Shown here one piece after another: positions 8,414 to 16,376 of a stretch of 64,000 nucleotides of DNA (within the stretch, counting starts at the first letter, position 1; every line of letters begins with the position of its first letter). Source of the stretch: DATLSM01 sp035534175 (GTDB taxonomy: Bacteria > Actinomycetota > Thermoleophilia > Solirubrobacterales > 70-9); assembly GCA_035534175.1 (NCBI GenBank), contig DATLSM010000073.1, positions 5,641 through 69,640 on the forward strand. Direction: 5' to 3'. Position numbers and translations under genes: made by a program. The notes beneath the pieces were generated by a model. The model searched no databases, had not been told where the DNA came from, and worked only from the letters and a program-made list of their open reading frames with translations.

Positions 8414-8884
8414 TCAGGCACTCGATAGCTCGGCCAACGCGGCGAGCACGACGTCGTCGTGCGTCTTGGGCGAGACCTTGGGGAAGATCTTGGCGATCCT
8501 GCCCTCCGGGTCGATCAGGAAGGTCGCCCGCTGCACCCCCATGTACTTCTTTCCATACATCGACCGCTCGCCCCAGACGCCGTATGCCTCGGCGACCGCG
8601 TGGTCGGCGTCGGCCAGCAGGGTGAAGTCGAGGTCGAATTTATCGGCGAACTTCCCGACATCCTCGACCGTGTCGGGGGAGATGCCGATGACCCGAGCCC
8701 CGGCCTCCCGGTACTCGGGGCCTCGATCGCGAACCCCGCAGGCCTGGATCGTGCAACCCGGTGTATCGGCACGGGGGTAGAAGTAGAGGACCACGGTGTC
8801 CCCCCGCAGGCTCGACAGCGCCAGCTGGTTGCCGCCCTGGTCGGGGAGCCTGAAGTCCGGCGCCTGATCGCCCTCGGCCGGCAT
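8414..8884 (-). CDS. bcp: Thioredoxin-dependent thiol peroxidase, Bcp/PrxQ family
   Basis: A 156-aa peroxiredoxin. The active-site segment is DTPGCTIQAC, with the peroxidatic Cys at residue 44 and a second Cys at 49, the spacing of PrxQ enzymes that form an intramolecular disulfide. FYPRADTPGCT and ATFLIDPEG are family hallmarks. It reduces hydrogen peroxide and organic hydroperoxides in the cytoplasm using thioredoxin. Its ATG overlaps the stop of the upstream acidic-protein gene as ATGA, so the two are translationally coupled. Confidence 0.92.
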   Translation of the reverse strand: MPAEGDQAPDFRLPDQGGNQLALSSLRGDTVVLYFYPRADTPGCTIQACGVRDRGPEYREAGARVIGISPDTVEDVGKFADKFDLDFTLLADADHAVAEAYGVWGERSMYGKKYMGVQRATFLIDPEGRIAKIFPKVSPKTHDDVVLAALAELSSA

Positions 8885-9222
8885 CAGTCCTCCCGCCCGG
8901 GGTCCTGACCGCTCTCGTCCTCGTCGATCTCCTCGTCGCCCTGCTCCAGGGCGGTCTCAGAGACCGAGCCCGACGAGCCCGGGTGGTAGTGCGTCTGGAA
9001 GGACTGCATCAGGCGGTCGCGGTGGTCCTCGTCGACCGGCACCTCCTCGGAGATCCTCACCCACTCGGCTCCCTCGTAGGCCTCCATGTTGAAGACCTCC
9101 TGGTCGAGCGAGGTCGAGTCATCGACGACGACCAGGACCTCGGTCTGAGGGTTGAAGTAGGTCCCGGGCTGCAGCAGCAGCTCCTCGACCTCAATGAGGC
9201 CCTCTTTCGCTTGCTCCGCCAT
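8884..9222 (-). CDS. Small acidic protein of unknown function, coupled to bcp
   Basis: A 112-aa protein I do not recognise. The first 80 residues look folded (IEVEELLLQPGTYFNPQTEVLVVVDDSTSLD, then a segment with EWVRI) and the last 30 are very acidic (many Glu and Asp). The ATG at 9222 is chosen because a TAGGAT -10 ends 7 nt before it; an upstream frame extends into the promoter. The stop overlaps the bcp start. The coupling suggests a role linked to peroxide defence, which is inference only. Confidence 0.7.
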   Translation of the reverse strand: MAEQAKEGLIEVEELLLQPGTYFNPQTEVLVVVDDSTSLDQEVFNMEAYEGAEWVRISEEVPVDEDHRDRLMQSFQTHYHPGSSGSVSETALEQGDEEIDEDESGQDPGRED

Positions 9223-9229
9223 CGACTCG

Positions 9230-9235
9230 ATCCTA
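9230..9235 (-). promoter_or_regulatory. -10 element TAGGAT, leaderless promoter of the acidic protein/bcp operon
   Basis: TAGGAT on the minus strand ends 7 nt before the ATG at 9222, the distance expected if transcription starts at the start codon. Confidence 0.5.
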
Positions 9236-9310
9236 TCGCCCGCGCAGGGCTGGGGGAGCGTGGCAAAGGCGCGCCCGAGGCCCTCCCATCCGCTAGTCTT
9301 TGGAGGCTGG

Positions 9311-9326
9311 TTGACTGACCAGTCAA
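9311..9326. promoter_or_regulatory. TetR-type operator palindrome upstream of the acyl-CoA dehydrogenase
   Basis: TTGACTGACCAGTCAA has perfect 7-bp arms around a 2-bp centre. It lies between a possible -10 (TAGTCT, 9294-9299) and the ribosome binding site of the acyl-CoA dehydrogenase, in the divergent promoter region. TetR-family regulators of fatty-acid degradation often bind palindromes of this length; no TetR gene is in the window. Confidence 0.65.
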
Positions 9327-9361
9327 TCGGCATCTTCCGCCCAAGAAAAGGAGCTCGAGCA

Positions 9362-10600
9362 GTGGTTGACTTCACCCTCACCGACGAGCAGAAGGACCTG
9401 CGCGAGCTGGCCCACACCTTCGCCGAGAAAGAGATCCGCAAGGTCGCCTGGGAGTACGACAAGGACGGCACCTGGCCCCAGGACATCATCGAGAAGGCCT
9501 GGGAGGTGGGGCTGATGAACACCCACATCCCCGAGGCCTACGGCGGTCCCGGCCTTGACTATCTCTCCGGCTGTCTGATCGAGGAGGAGATGGGCTGGGG
9601 ATGCTCGGGCGTCGGCACCTCGCTGATGGCCAACGGCCTGGCCTCCGCCCCGATCACCCTCGGCGGCTCCGAGGAGACGAAGAAGAAGTACCTGGGGATG
9701 CTCTGCGAGGAGCCGAAGCTGGCCTCCTTCTGCCTGACCGAGCCGGACGCCGGCTCCGACGTCTCGGGGATGAAAACTCGCGCCGTGAAGAAGGGCGACA
9801 AGTACGTGATCACCGGCTCCAAGTGCTTCATCACCAACGGCACCTACGCCGATTACTTCACCGTCTACGCCAAGACCGATCCCGAGGCGGGCCACCGCGG
9901 GATCAGCGCCTTCGTCGTCGACGCCGACCTCCCCGGGGTCAGCGTCGACAAGAAGGAGGACAAGATGGGTCAGCGGGCATCGAACACCGCGACCATCTCC
10001 TTCGACCAGGTCGAGATCCCGGCCGAGAACCTGATCGGTGAGGAAAACAGGGGATTCAAACTGGCGATGATGACCCTCGATCGCACCCGTCCGGGCGTCT
10101 CGGCGATGGCTGTCGGCATCGGTCGCGCCGCCTTCGAGTTTGCCGCTGCGTACTCCAAGGAACGGGTCCAGTTCGGCGTGCCGATCGCGATGCACCAGGC
10201 GATCCAGTTCATGATCGCCGACATGGCGACCAAGGTCGAGGCGGGCCGCCTCCTGGTCTGGAATTCGGCGGTCCTGCTCGATGAGGGCAAGCGCAATACC
10301 CGCGTCTCCTCGATGGCCAAGCGCTTCGCCGCCGACTCGGCGATGGAGATCACCGTCGACGCCGTCCAGGTCTACGGTGGCTACGGCTTCATCAAGGAGT
10401 ACCCGGTGGAGAAACTGATGCGCGACGCAAAGATCATGCAGCTCTACGAGGGGACCAGCCAGATCCAGCGCCTGGTCATCGCCAAAGAGGTGCTGCTGCC
10501 GCGCAATATCGACGAGAGCACCCCCGAGGCTCAGGCGGCCGCCAATCAGGCGAGCGAGTCCGAGGCCAGCCAGGCCGAGCAGGCAGCCGCTACTGTCTGA
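9362..10600 (+). CDS. Acyl-CoA dehydrogenase
   Basis: A 412-aa FAD enzyme for the first step of fatty acyl-CoA beta-oxidation. Visible are the N-terminal helical domain (FTLTDEQKDLRELA), the beta-domain FAD/substrate motifs CLTEPDAGSDVSG and ITGSKCFITNG, and the C-terminal YGGYGF and LYEGTSQIQR. The Glu at about 363 in LYEGT is the catalytic base of medium/short-chain type enzymes. GTG at 9362 follows AAGGAG by 8 nt; the longer upstream frame would cross the operator. It heads an operon with DUF2252 (3 bp gap) and an MFS exporter. Confidence 0.93.
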   Translation: MVDFTLTDEQKDLRELAHTFAEKEIRKVAWEYDKDGTWPQDIIEKAWEVGLMNTHIPEAYGGPGLDYLSGCLIEEEMGWGCSGVGTSLMANGLASAPITLGGSEETKKKYLGMLCEEPKLASFCLTEPDAGSDVSGMKTRAVKKGDKYVITGSKCFITNGTYADYFTVYAKTDPEAGHRGISAFVVDADLPGVSVDKKEDKMGQRASNTATISFDQVEIPAENLIGEENRGFKLAMMTLDRTRPGVSAMAVGIGRAAFEFAAAYSKERVQFGVPIAMHQAIQFMIADMATKVEAGRLLVWNSAVLLDEGKRNTRVSSMAKRFAADSAMEITVDAVQVYGGYGFIKEYPVEKLMRDAKIMQLYEGTSQIQRLVIAKEVLLPRNIDESTPEAQAAANQASESEASQAEQAAATV

Positions 10601-10603
10601 GCG

Positions 10604-11995
10604 ATGAACCTCTCCGAGCGCGTCGCCGCCGGAAAGGCGGCGCGCTCGGAGGCTCCCCGTTCAGCCCACGCTGCCTGGGAGCCGCCGCCCGATCGCGCCG
10701 ACCCGATCGGGATCCTCGAAGCCCAGGCCCGCTCGCGCGTGCCCGAGCTGGTCCCGATCCGCTACGGACGGATGGCCGTCTCGCCCTTCAGCTTCTTTCG
10801 TGGCGCCGCCGCGGTGATGGCGGCGGACCTTGCCACGACCCCGATCTCGGGTCTGCGGGTGCAGGCCTGCGGCGACGCCCACCTGACCAACTTCGGCACA
10901 TTCGCCGCGCCCGACCGTCGCCTCGTCTTCGACCTCAACGACTTCGACGAGAGCCTTCCCGGCCCCTGGGAGTGGGACGTCAAGCGCCTGGCTGCCAGCT
11001 TCGCCATCGCCGGGCGCGAAAACGGCTTCAAGGCCAAGCAGCGGCGTGAGGTGGTGCTCAGGGCGGTCGGCAACTATCGCGAGGCGATGCGCGGCTTTGC
11101 CTCGCTCAGCGACCTCGACGTCTGGTACGCGCGCCTGGACGTCGAGGCGTTGCTGGGGAACCTCCCGCCCGAGGCCAAGCTGGCCGCGGGCCACAAGGCG
11201 CTGCGGCGGGCCGAGCGCGGCCTGGCCAAGGCTCGCTCCAAGGACAACATGCGCGCCTTCGACAAACTCACCCACACAGTCGACGGGGAACTGAGGATTG
11301 TCAGCGACCCGCCCCTGATCGTCCCGATCGAGGAGTTGCTGCCACCGGGGGAGAGCCGCGATCTGCAGCAGACGATGACCGACCTGCTCGCCTCCTATCG
11401 CTCCACCATGCAGGGCGATCGCCAGCATCTGCTCGGTCGCTACCAGTTCCGCCACCTGGCGCGCAAGGTGGTCGGGGTGGGCAGCGTCGGTACGCGGGCC
11501 TGGGTGGCACTGTTCACCGGAGCCGATGACAATGACCCGCTTTTCCTCCAGGCGAAGGAGGCTGAGGCCTCGGTGTTGGAGCCCTACGTGGGGGGCAGCC
11601 GCTTTAAGAACCACGGCAGGCGGGTGGTGGAAGGCCAGCGGCTGACGCAGGCCGCCAGCGACGTCTTCCTCGGCTGGTGTCCGGCGATTGGCTTTGACGG
11701 GCACGATCGCGACTTCTACGTGCGCCAGCTCTGGGATTGGAAGGGCTCGGCCAACGTCGAATCGATGAACCCGGTGGCGATGGGCATCTACGCGCAGATG
11801 TGCGGTTGGACGCTGGCCCGGGCCCACGCCCGCTCCGGCGACCGGATCGCCGTCTCCGGTTACCTCGGCGCCAGTAGGACATTCGACGAGGCGATCGCCG
11901 AGTTCTCTGAGCTCTACGCCCAGCAGAGCGAGCGCGACCACGCGGATCTCCGTGCGGCGATCGACTCCGGGCGCCTGGTCGCAGAGAACGCCTGA
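10604..11995 (+). CDS. DUF2252 protein (kinase-like fold)
   Basis: A 463-aa member of the DUF2252 family, common in actinobacteria. The conserved blocks are RMAVSPFSFFRGAA, ACGDAHLTNFG and FDLNDFDES, then WEWDVKRLAAS. The GDxHxxN and xDFD pattern resembles the catalytic and metal-binding loops of aminoglycoside-phosphotransferase-like kinases, but no activity is established as far as I know. It begins 3 bp after the acyl-CoA dehydrogenase and ends 2 bp before the transporter gene, so all three are one transcription unit. Confidence 0.88.
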   Translation: MNLSERVAAGKAARSEAPRSAHAAWEPPPDRADPIGILEAQARSRVPELVPIRYGRMAVSPFSFFRGAAAVMAADLATTPISGLRVQACGDAHLTNFGTFAAPDRRLVFDLNDFDESLPGPWEWDVKRLAASFAIAGRENGFKAKQRREVVLRAVGNYREAMRGFASLSDLDVWYARLDVEALLGNLPPEAKLAAGHKALRRAERGLAKARSKDNMRAFDKLTHTVDGELRIVSDPPLIVPIEELLPPGESRDLQQTMTDLLASYRSTMQGDRQHLLGRYQFRHLARKVVGVGSVGTRAWVALFTGADDNDPLFLQAKEAEASVLEPYVGGSRFKNHGRRVVEGQRLTQAASDVFLGWCPAIGFDGHDRDFYVRQLWDWKGSANVESMNPVAMGIYAQMCGWTLARAHARSGDRIAVSGYLGASRTFDEAIAEFSELYAQQSERDHADLRAAIDSGRLVAENA

Positions 11996-11997
11996 GC

Positions 11998-13620
11998 GTG
12001 GCGCGCAGGGCCGGCGTCGGTGCGGCTGGCCCGATCCTGCTGACCCTGTGCTCGGGCCAGTTCCTGATGATGCTCGACAGCTCGGTGATGAACGTCTCGA
12101 TCGCCACCGTCGCCAGGGACATCGGCACGACGGTCACCGGGATTCAAACCGCGATCACTCTCTACACCCTGGTGATGGCTTCGTTCATGATCACCGGCGG
12201 CAAGATCGGCCAGATCATCGGCCGAAAGCGCAGCTTCATGATCGGCTGCGTGATCTACGGCTGCGGTTCGCTGACCACCTCCCTCGCACCGAATCTGGCC
12301 GTGCTGCTGATCGGGTGGTCGGGCCTGGAGGGCCTTGGGGCGGCCTTGATCCTGCCCGCGATCGTGGCCCTCGTCGCCACCAGTTTTGACCGCCAGGCGC
12401 GTCCCCGGGCCTACGGCCTGGTGGCCGCCGCGGCGGCGATCGCGGTGGCCGTCGGCCCGATCGTCGGCGGTCTCTTCACCACCTACCTCTCCTGGCGCTA
12501 CGTCTTCGCCGGCGAGGTGCTGATCGTGATCGCGATCCTCGCGCTGGCCCGAGGCATCGAGGTTGGGGCGCCGGAGCGGGGGGTGCGGCTGGATCTCGCC
12601 GGGACCGGACTCTCCGCCCTTGGCCTGGGGCTGATCGTCTTCGGCATCCTTCGCTCCGGCACCTGGGGTCTGGTCAAGGCCAGGCCCGACGCGCCGCAAT
12701 GGATCGGGCTCTCGCCGGTGATCTGGCTGATCCTCGGCGGCGCGGCGATGCTCTCCCTCTTCCTGGCCTGGGAGAGCCGCCTGGCGAGCGGCGGCCGCGA
12801 GCCGCTCCTGGACCCGGCGATCATGCGCATCCCGGTTCTTCGCGCCGGCCTCACCTCGTTCTTCTTCCAGTACTTCCTCCAGGGAGGCCTCTTCTTCGCC
12901 CTGCCTCTCTTTCTCTCTCTCGCCCTAGGTCTCTCGGCGATCGAAACCGGCGTGCGCCTCCTGCCGCTCTCCTTCACCCTGATCCTGGCGGCGGCCGGGA
13001 TCCCGAAGCTCTTTCCCCACGTCTCGCCCCGGCGGGTGGTGCGCCTCGGCTTCCTCGCGATGTTCGCCGGATTGGTTGTGTTGGTCGCCGCGCTCCAGGC
13101 CGGCGCCGGGGCTGAGATCGTGACCTGGCCGATGCTGCTGGCCGGCCTGGGGATCGGCGCCCTGGCCTCCCAGCTCGGCAGCATCACCGTCTCCTCGGTC
13201 CCCGACGAGCAGAGCGGCGAGGTCGGCGGCCTGCAAAACACGATCACCAACCTCGGCATCTCGCTCGGCACGGCGCTCACCGGCGCGATCGTCATCGCCA
13301 CCCTCAGCTCCTCCTTCCTCGCCGGGGTGGAAGGGAATCGGGCGCTACCGGCGTCGATCAAGGCGCGAGCCTCGACTGAGCTCTCCGGCGGGGTCCCCTT
13401 CCTCTCCGACAAGGAACTGGAAGCCGCCCTGGCTCAGGCGCGGGTGGCGCCCCGGGCCAACGAGGAAATTGTCGAAGTGAACGAGACCGCACGGCTCGAC
13501 GGTCTGCGCACGGCGCTCTCGCTGCTTGCTGTTCTGGCCCTGGTCGGCCTGATCTTCAGCGGCGGGATTCCGACCCGAGGGCCGGGGGCGGAGATCGATG
13601 GGCGCCGGGCGGCGGCGTAG
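11998..13620 (+). CDS. MFS transporter, DHA2 (EmrB/QacA) family drug:H+ antiporter
   Basis: A 540-aa membrane protein with about 14 hydrophobic helices. LDSSVMNVSIATVARDIG in helix 1 and GGKIGQIIGRKRSF after helix 2 (motif A) identify the DHA2 group, which exports toxic compounds or metabolites by proton antiport. The GTG start lies 2 bp after the DUF2252 stop. Its substrate is unknown; cotranscription with an acyl-CoA dehydrogenase under a TetR-type operator could fit an acyl or lipophilic substrate. It converges on typA with a gap of only 3 bp. Confidence 0.9.
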   Translation: MARRAGVGAAGPILLTLCSGQFLMMLDSSVMNVSIATVARDIGTTVTGIQTAITLYTLVMASFMITGGKIGQIIGRKRSFMIGCVIYGCGSLTTSLAPNLAVLLIGWSGLEGLGAALILPAIVALVATSFDRQARPRAYGLVAAAAAIAVAVGPIVGGLFTTYLSWRYVFAGEVLIVIAILALARGIEVGAPERGVRLDLAGTGLSALGLGLIVFGILRSGTWGLVKARPDAPQWIGLSPVIWLILGGAAMLSLFLAWESRLASGGREPLLDPAIMRIPVLRAGLTSFFFQYFLQGGLFFALPLFLSLALGLSAIETGVRLLPLSFTLILAAAGIPKLFPHVSPRRVVRLGFLAMFAGLVVLVAALQAGAGAEIVTWPMLLAGLGIGALASQLGSITVSSVPDEQSGEVGGLQNTITNLGISLGTALTGAIVIATLSSSFLAGVEGNRALPASIKARASTELSGGVPFLSDKELEAALAQARVAPRANEEIVEVNETARLDGLRTALSLLAVLALVGLIFSGGIPTRGPGAEIDGRRAAA

Positions 13621-13623
13621 GGC

Positions 13624-15480
13624 TCAGCCGGTGGCGGCGCGGGGTCGTGAGGGGTTTTGGCGAGCGGCCTTCTGGCGCGCTGTCCTGTCCAGCAAGACCT
13701 TGCGCAGGCGGACCGATTGGGGGGTGATTTCCACGCACTCGTCCTCGCGCAGGAACTCAAGCGCCGCTTCCAGCGAGAGCCGGGTTGCGGGCTCGAGGCG
13801 CTCCAGCACATCGGCGCTCGCCGCCCGGATGTTCGTCTGGTGCTTCTCCTTGATCGCGTTGACGTCGAGGTCCTCCGCGCGGGAGTTCTCGCCGACGATC
13901 ATTCCCTCATAGACCTCCTCACCGGGGCCGATGAAGAGCGTGCCTCGCTCCTGCAGGTTGGCCAGTGAGTAGGCGGCGGTCCTGCCCCGGCGGTCGGCGA
14001 CGATCGAGCCGCTGGGCCTGGTTCGCAGCTCCCCCGCCCAGGGCTCCCAGCGGTCGAAGACGTGGTGCAGTATGCCGGTGCCGCGAGTCTCGGTGAGGAA
14101 CTCGGTGCGGAACCCGATCAGGCCGCGGGCGGGCACCAGGTATTCCATTCGCACCCAGCCGGTCGAGTGGTTGACCATCTGCTCCATTCGGCCCCTGCGC
14201 TGGGCCAGGAGCTGGGTGACGGCTCCGACGTACTCCTCGGGGACGTCGATCGAGAGCCGCTCCACCGGCTCGTGCACCTTGCCCTCGATCTCGCGGGTCA
14301 GCACGTGCGGCTGCCCCGCGGTCAGCTCCAGGCCCTCCCGCCGCATCAACTCCAGCAGGACGACGAGCTGCAGCTCCCCCCGGCCCTGCACCTCCCAGGC
14401 ATCGGGGCGGTCGGTGTCGCGGACCCGTATCGAGACGTTGCCGATCAGCTCGGCGCCGAGGCGGTCGCGCACCTGGCGGGCGGTCAGCTTGCTCCCCTCC
14501 TGACCGGCAAGGGGCGAGGTGTTGATCCCGACCACGATCGAGAGCGAGGGCTCATCGACGGTGATCACGGGCAGCGGACGCGGGTCTTGGGGGTCGGCAA
14601 GCGTCTCGCCGATCGTCACCTCGGCGAGCCCGGCGACGGCGATGATTTCGCCCGGACCGGCCTCCTGCGCGGGGACGCGCTCCAGCGCCTCGGTCACGTA
14701 CAGCTCCGAAACGGCCGCCCGCTCGATCGAGCCGTTGGCTCGGCACCAGGCGATCTGCTGACCGGAGCGAATCGTCCCGTTGCGCACCCGGCAGAGGGCC
14801 AGGCGGCCGACGTAGGGGGAGGAGTCGAGGTTGGTGACGTGCGCCTGCAGCGGCGCATCGGGGTCGTGCTCGGGCGCCGGGATTTTCTCCAGCATCAGGT
14901 CCAGCAGGGGGGAGAGGTCGGTCCCCTCGACCCCCTCCTCGAGCGAGGCCCAACCCGCTTTGGCGTTGGTGTAGACGATCGGGAAGTCGATCTGTTCGGA
15001 GTCCGCGTCGAGGTCGATGAATAGCTCATAGATCTCCTCCACGACCTCGGCGATGCGGGCGTCGGGCCGGTCGACCTTGTTGACGACGAGGACCACGGGC
15101 AGCTTCGCCTCCAGTGCCTTGCGCAGCACGAAGCGGGTCTGCGGCAGGGGCCCCTCCGAGGCGTCGACCAGCAACAGAACCCCGTCGACCATGGTCAGGC
15201 CGCGCTCCACCTCGCCACCGAAGTCGGCGTGGCCGGGGGTATCGACGATGTTGAACTTGACGTCCCGGTAGTGGACCGCGGTGTTCTTGGCGAGGATCGT
15301 TATCCCCTTCTCCCGCTCCAGGTCCATCGAGTCCATCACCCGCTCGGCCACGTCCTGGCCCTGGCGGAAGGCGCCGGACTGCCAGAGCATCGCGTCGACC
15401 AGGGTCGTCTTGCCGTGGTCGACGTGGGCGATGATCGCGACGTTTCTGAGGTCGGTTCGGAGGCTCATGGCACTTCGCAT
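13624..15480 (-). CDS. typA: TypA/BipA ribosome-associated translational GTPase
   Basis: A 618-aa GTPase related to EF-G. G1 AHVDHGKTT, switch 2 DTPGHADFGGEVERG and G4 NKVDRPDAR are all present, followed by domains II, III and V and the TypA-specific C-terminal domain (FDRWEPW, GMIVGENSR). It binds the ribosome and supports subunit assembly and stress responses. The ATG at 15480 has GAGG 8 nt upstream; the ATG at 15468 (MSLRTDLRN) is an equally plausible start. Usual family length is about 600-615 aa. Confidence 0.95.
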   Translation of the reverse strand: MRSAMSLRTDLRNVAIIAHVDHGKTTLVDAMLWQSGAFRQGQDVAERVMDSMDLEREKGITILAKNTAVHYRDVKFNIVDTPGHADFGGEVERGLTMVDGVLLLVDASEGPLPQTRFVLRKALEAKLPVVLVVNKVDRPDARIAEVVEEIYELFIDLDADSEQIDFPIVYTNAKAGWASLEEGVEGTDLSPLLDLMLEKIPAPEHDPDAPLQAHVTNLDSSPYVGRLALCRVRNGTIRSGQQIAWCRANGSIERAAVSELYVTEALERVPAQEAGPGEIIAVAGLAEVTIGETLADPQDPRPLPVITVDEPSLSIVVGINTSPLAGQEGSKLTARQVRDRLGAELIGNVSIRVRDTDRPDAWEVQGRGELQLVVLLELMRREGLELTAGQPHVLTREIEGKVHEPVERLSIDVPEEYVGAVTQLLAQRRGRMEQMVNHSTGWVRMEYLVPARGLIGFRTEFLTETRGTGILHHVFDRWEPWAGELRTRPSGSIVADRRGRTAAYSLANLQERGTLFIGPGEEVYEGMIVGENSRAEDLDVNAIKEKHQTNIRAASADVLERLEPATRLSLEAALEFLREDECVEITPQSVRLRKVLLDRTARQKAARQNPSRPRAATG

Positions 15481-15572
15481 TCCTGCGTCCTCGGTCGCTT
15501 GCCTGCAGAGCACACGGCGCGCCCTGCGCCCTGGATCCGCCCGACTTTGAGCGTCTGAACGGCCAGGGACAT

Positions 15573-15601
15573 AAAAACGGGACCCACCGAAGTGGGTCCC
15601 G
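15573..15601 (-). terminator. Rho-independent terminator of the cold-shock gene
   Basis: On the minus strand a perfect 10-bp G+C stem (arms 15592-15601 and 15578-15587) closes a TTCG tetraloop flanked by C-G, an exceptionally stable hairpin, and is followed by TTTTT (15577-15573). It begins 17 bp after the cold-shock stop codon. This is the clearest intrinsic terminator in the window. Confidence 0.9.
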
Positions 15602-15618
15602 TCATTTAAGCGGAGCGG

Positions 15619-15825
15619 CTACGAAGTCTGCTGGACGCTAGCCGCGGCAGGGCCCTTTGGCCCTTCCTCGGACTCGTAGGTCACCTTGGCGCCCTCGGCC
15701 AGGGACTTGAAGCCCTCACCGATGATCGCGCTGTGGTGGACGAAGACGTCCTTAGAGCCGTCGTCGGGTGTGATGAACCCGTAGCCCTTGTCGTCGCTGA
15801 ACCACTTGACAGTTCCAGTGGGCAT
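15619..15825 (-). CDS. Cold-shock protein, CspA family
   Basis: A 68-aa single cold-shock domain (OB fold). RNP1 is KGYGFI and RNP2 is VFVHHSAI, the RNA-binding surfaces; TVKWFSDDKGYGFI is diagnostic. It acts as an RNA chaperone in the cytoplasm. The ATG at 15825 is preceded by GGAGG with 6-nt spacing; upstream codons in the frame are not part of the domain. It is monocistronic, ending in a strong intrinsic terminator. The leader of about 100 bp upstream may carry temperature-dependent control, but I see no specific element. Confidence 0.95.
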   Translation of the reverse strand: MPTGTVKWFSDDKGYGFITPDDGSKDVFVHHSAIIGEGFKSLAEGAKVTYESEEGPKGPAAASVQQTS

Positions 15826-15964
15826 GCATTGCCTCCACTTGATGTGCTGCGAACGCGGAGGATGCGGTGAAGCAACGACGCGAGCGCTAGACACGACTTT
15901 GCCGGACTTGAGGTCCGACCGAACGCGGGGACCGTAGCAGGCCGGGGGCATCCGGGGGGGTATC

Positions 15965-15970
15965 TAGCGT
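15965..15970 (+). promoter_or_regulatory. -10 element TAGCGT before the corA remnant
   Basis: TAGCGT ends 6 nt before the GTG at 15977, so the remnant still carries a leaderless-type promoter. Confidence 0.4.
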
Positions 15971-15976
15971 TGCCGC

Positions 15977-16301
15977 GTGCGCTTCTTCGACCACCTGGAC
16001 CGAGATGGAATCGCCGAGCTGTTGAAGCGCGACGAGTACTTTTGGCTCGATCTCAGCGACCCGGGCGGGGAGGAGATCGAGGAGCTGGGGGACGTCTTCG
16101 GCCTCCATCCCCTGGCCCTCGAGGACACCCTGAAAGGCGGCCAGCGGCCTCGCCTTCCTCGTCGGCTTCTTCGGCCAGAAGTTCAAATGGCTGGTGACGA
16201 ACATCAAATCAACCGGGGACTTCTTCCTCATCGGCCTCGGCAGTCTCCTACTCTCCTTCGTGGCTCTGGTTGCCTGGTTCTGGCGCGCCGATTACATCTG
16301 A
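15977..16301 (+). pseudogene. corA-family magnesium/cobalt transporter pseudogene with internal deletion and frameshift
   Basis: The first 60 codons read as the N-terminus of a CorA transporter (FDHLDRDGIAELL, WLDLSDPG, VFGLHPLALEDTLKGGQRPRL). From about 16140 the sequence in the next frame reads as the C-terminal membrane part (SGLAFLVGFFGQKFKWLV, then a hydrophobic helix and FWRADYI, stop at 16301). The roughly 200 residues normally in between, including most of the cytoplasmic domain, are missing, and the two parts are out of frame. The protein made from the first frame would be a 124-aa nonsense fusion. I read it as a deletion remnant. Confidence 0.75.
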
Positions 16302-16362
16302 GCCGCCGTGAGCCGCTCGTAACCGCGTCCAACGGTGTTCTTGTGATTTAAGCAAGGGCCGA

Positions 16363-16368
16363 TAGCTT
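16363..16368 (+). promoter_or_regulatory. -10 element TAGCTT, leaderless promoter of the subtilase-like gene
   Basis: TAGCTT ends 8 nt before the ATG at 16377, consistent with initiation of transcription at or next to the start codon. Confidence 0.5.
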
Positions 16369-16376
16369 GGACTGAG

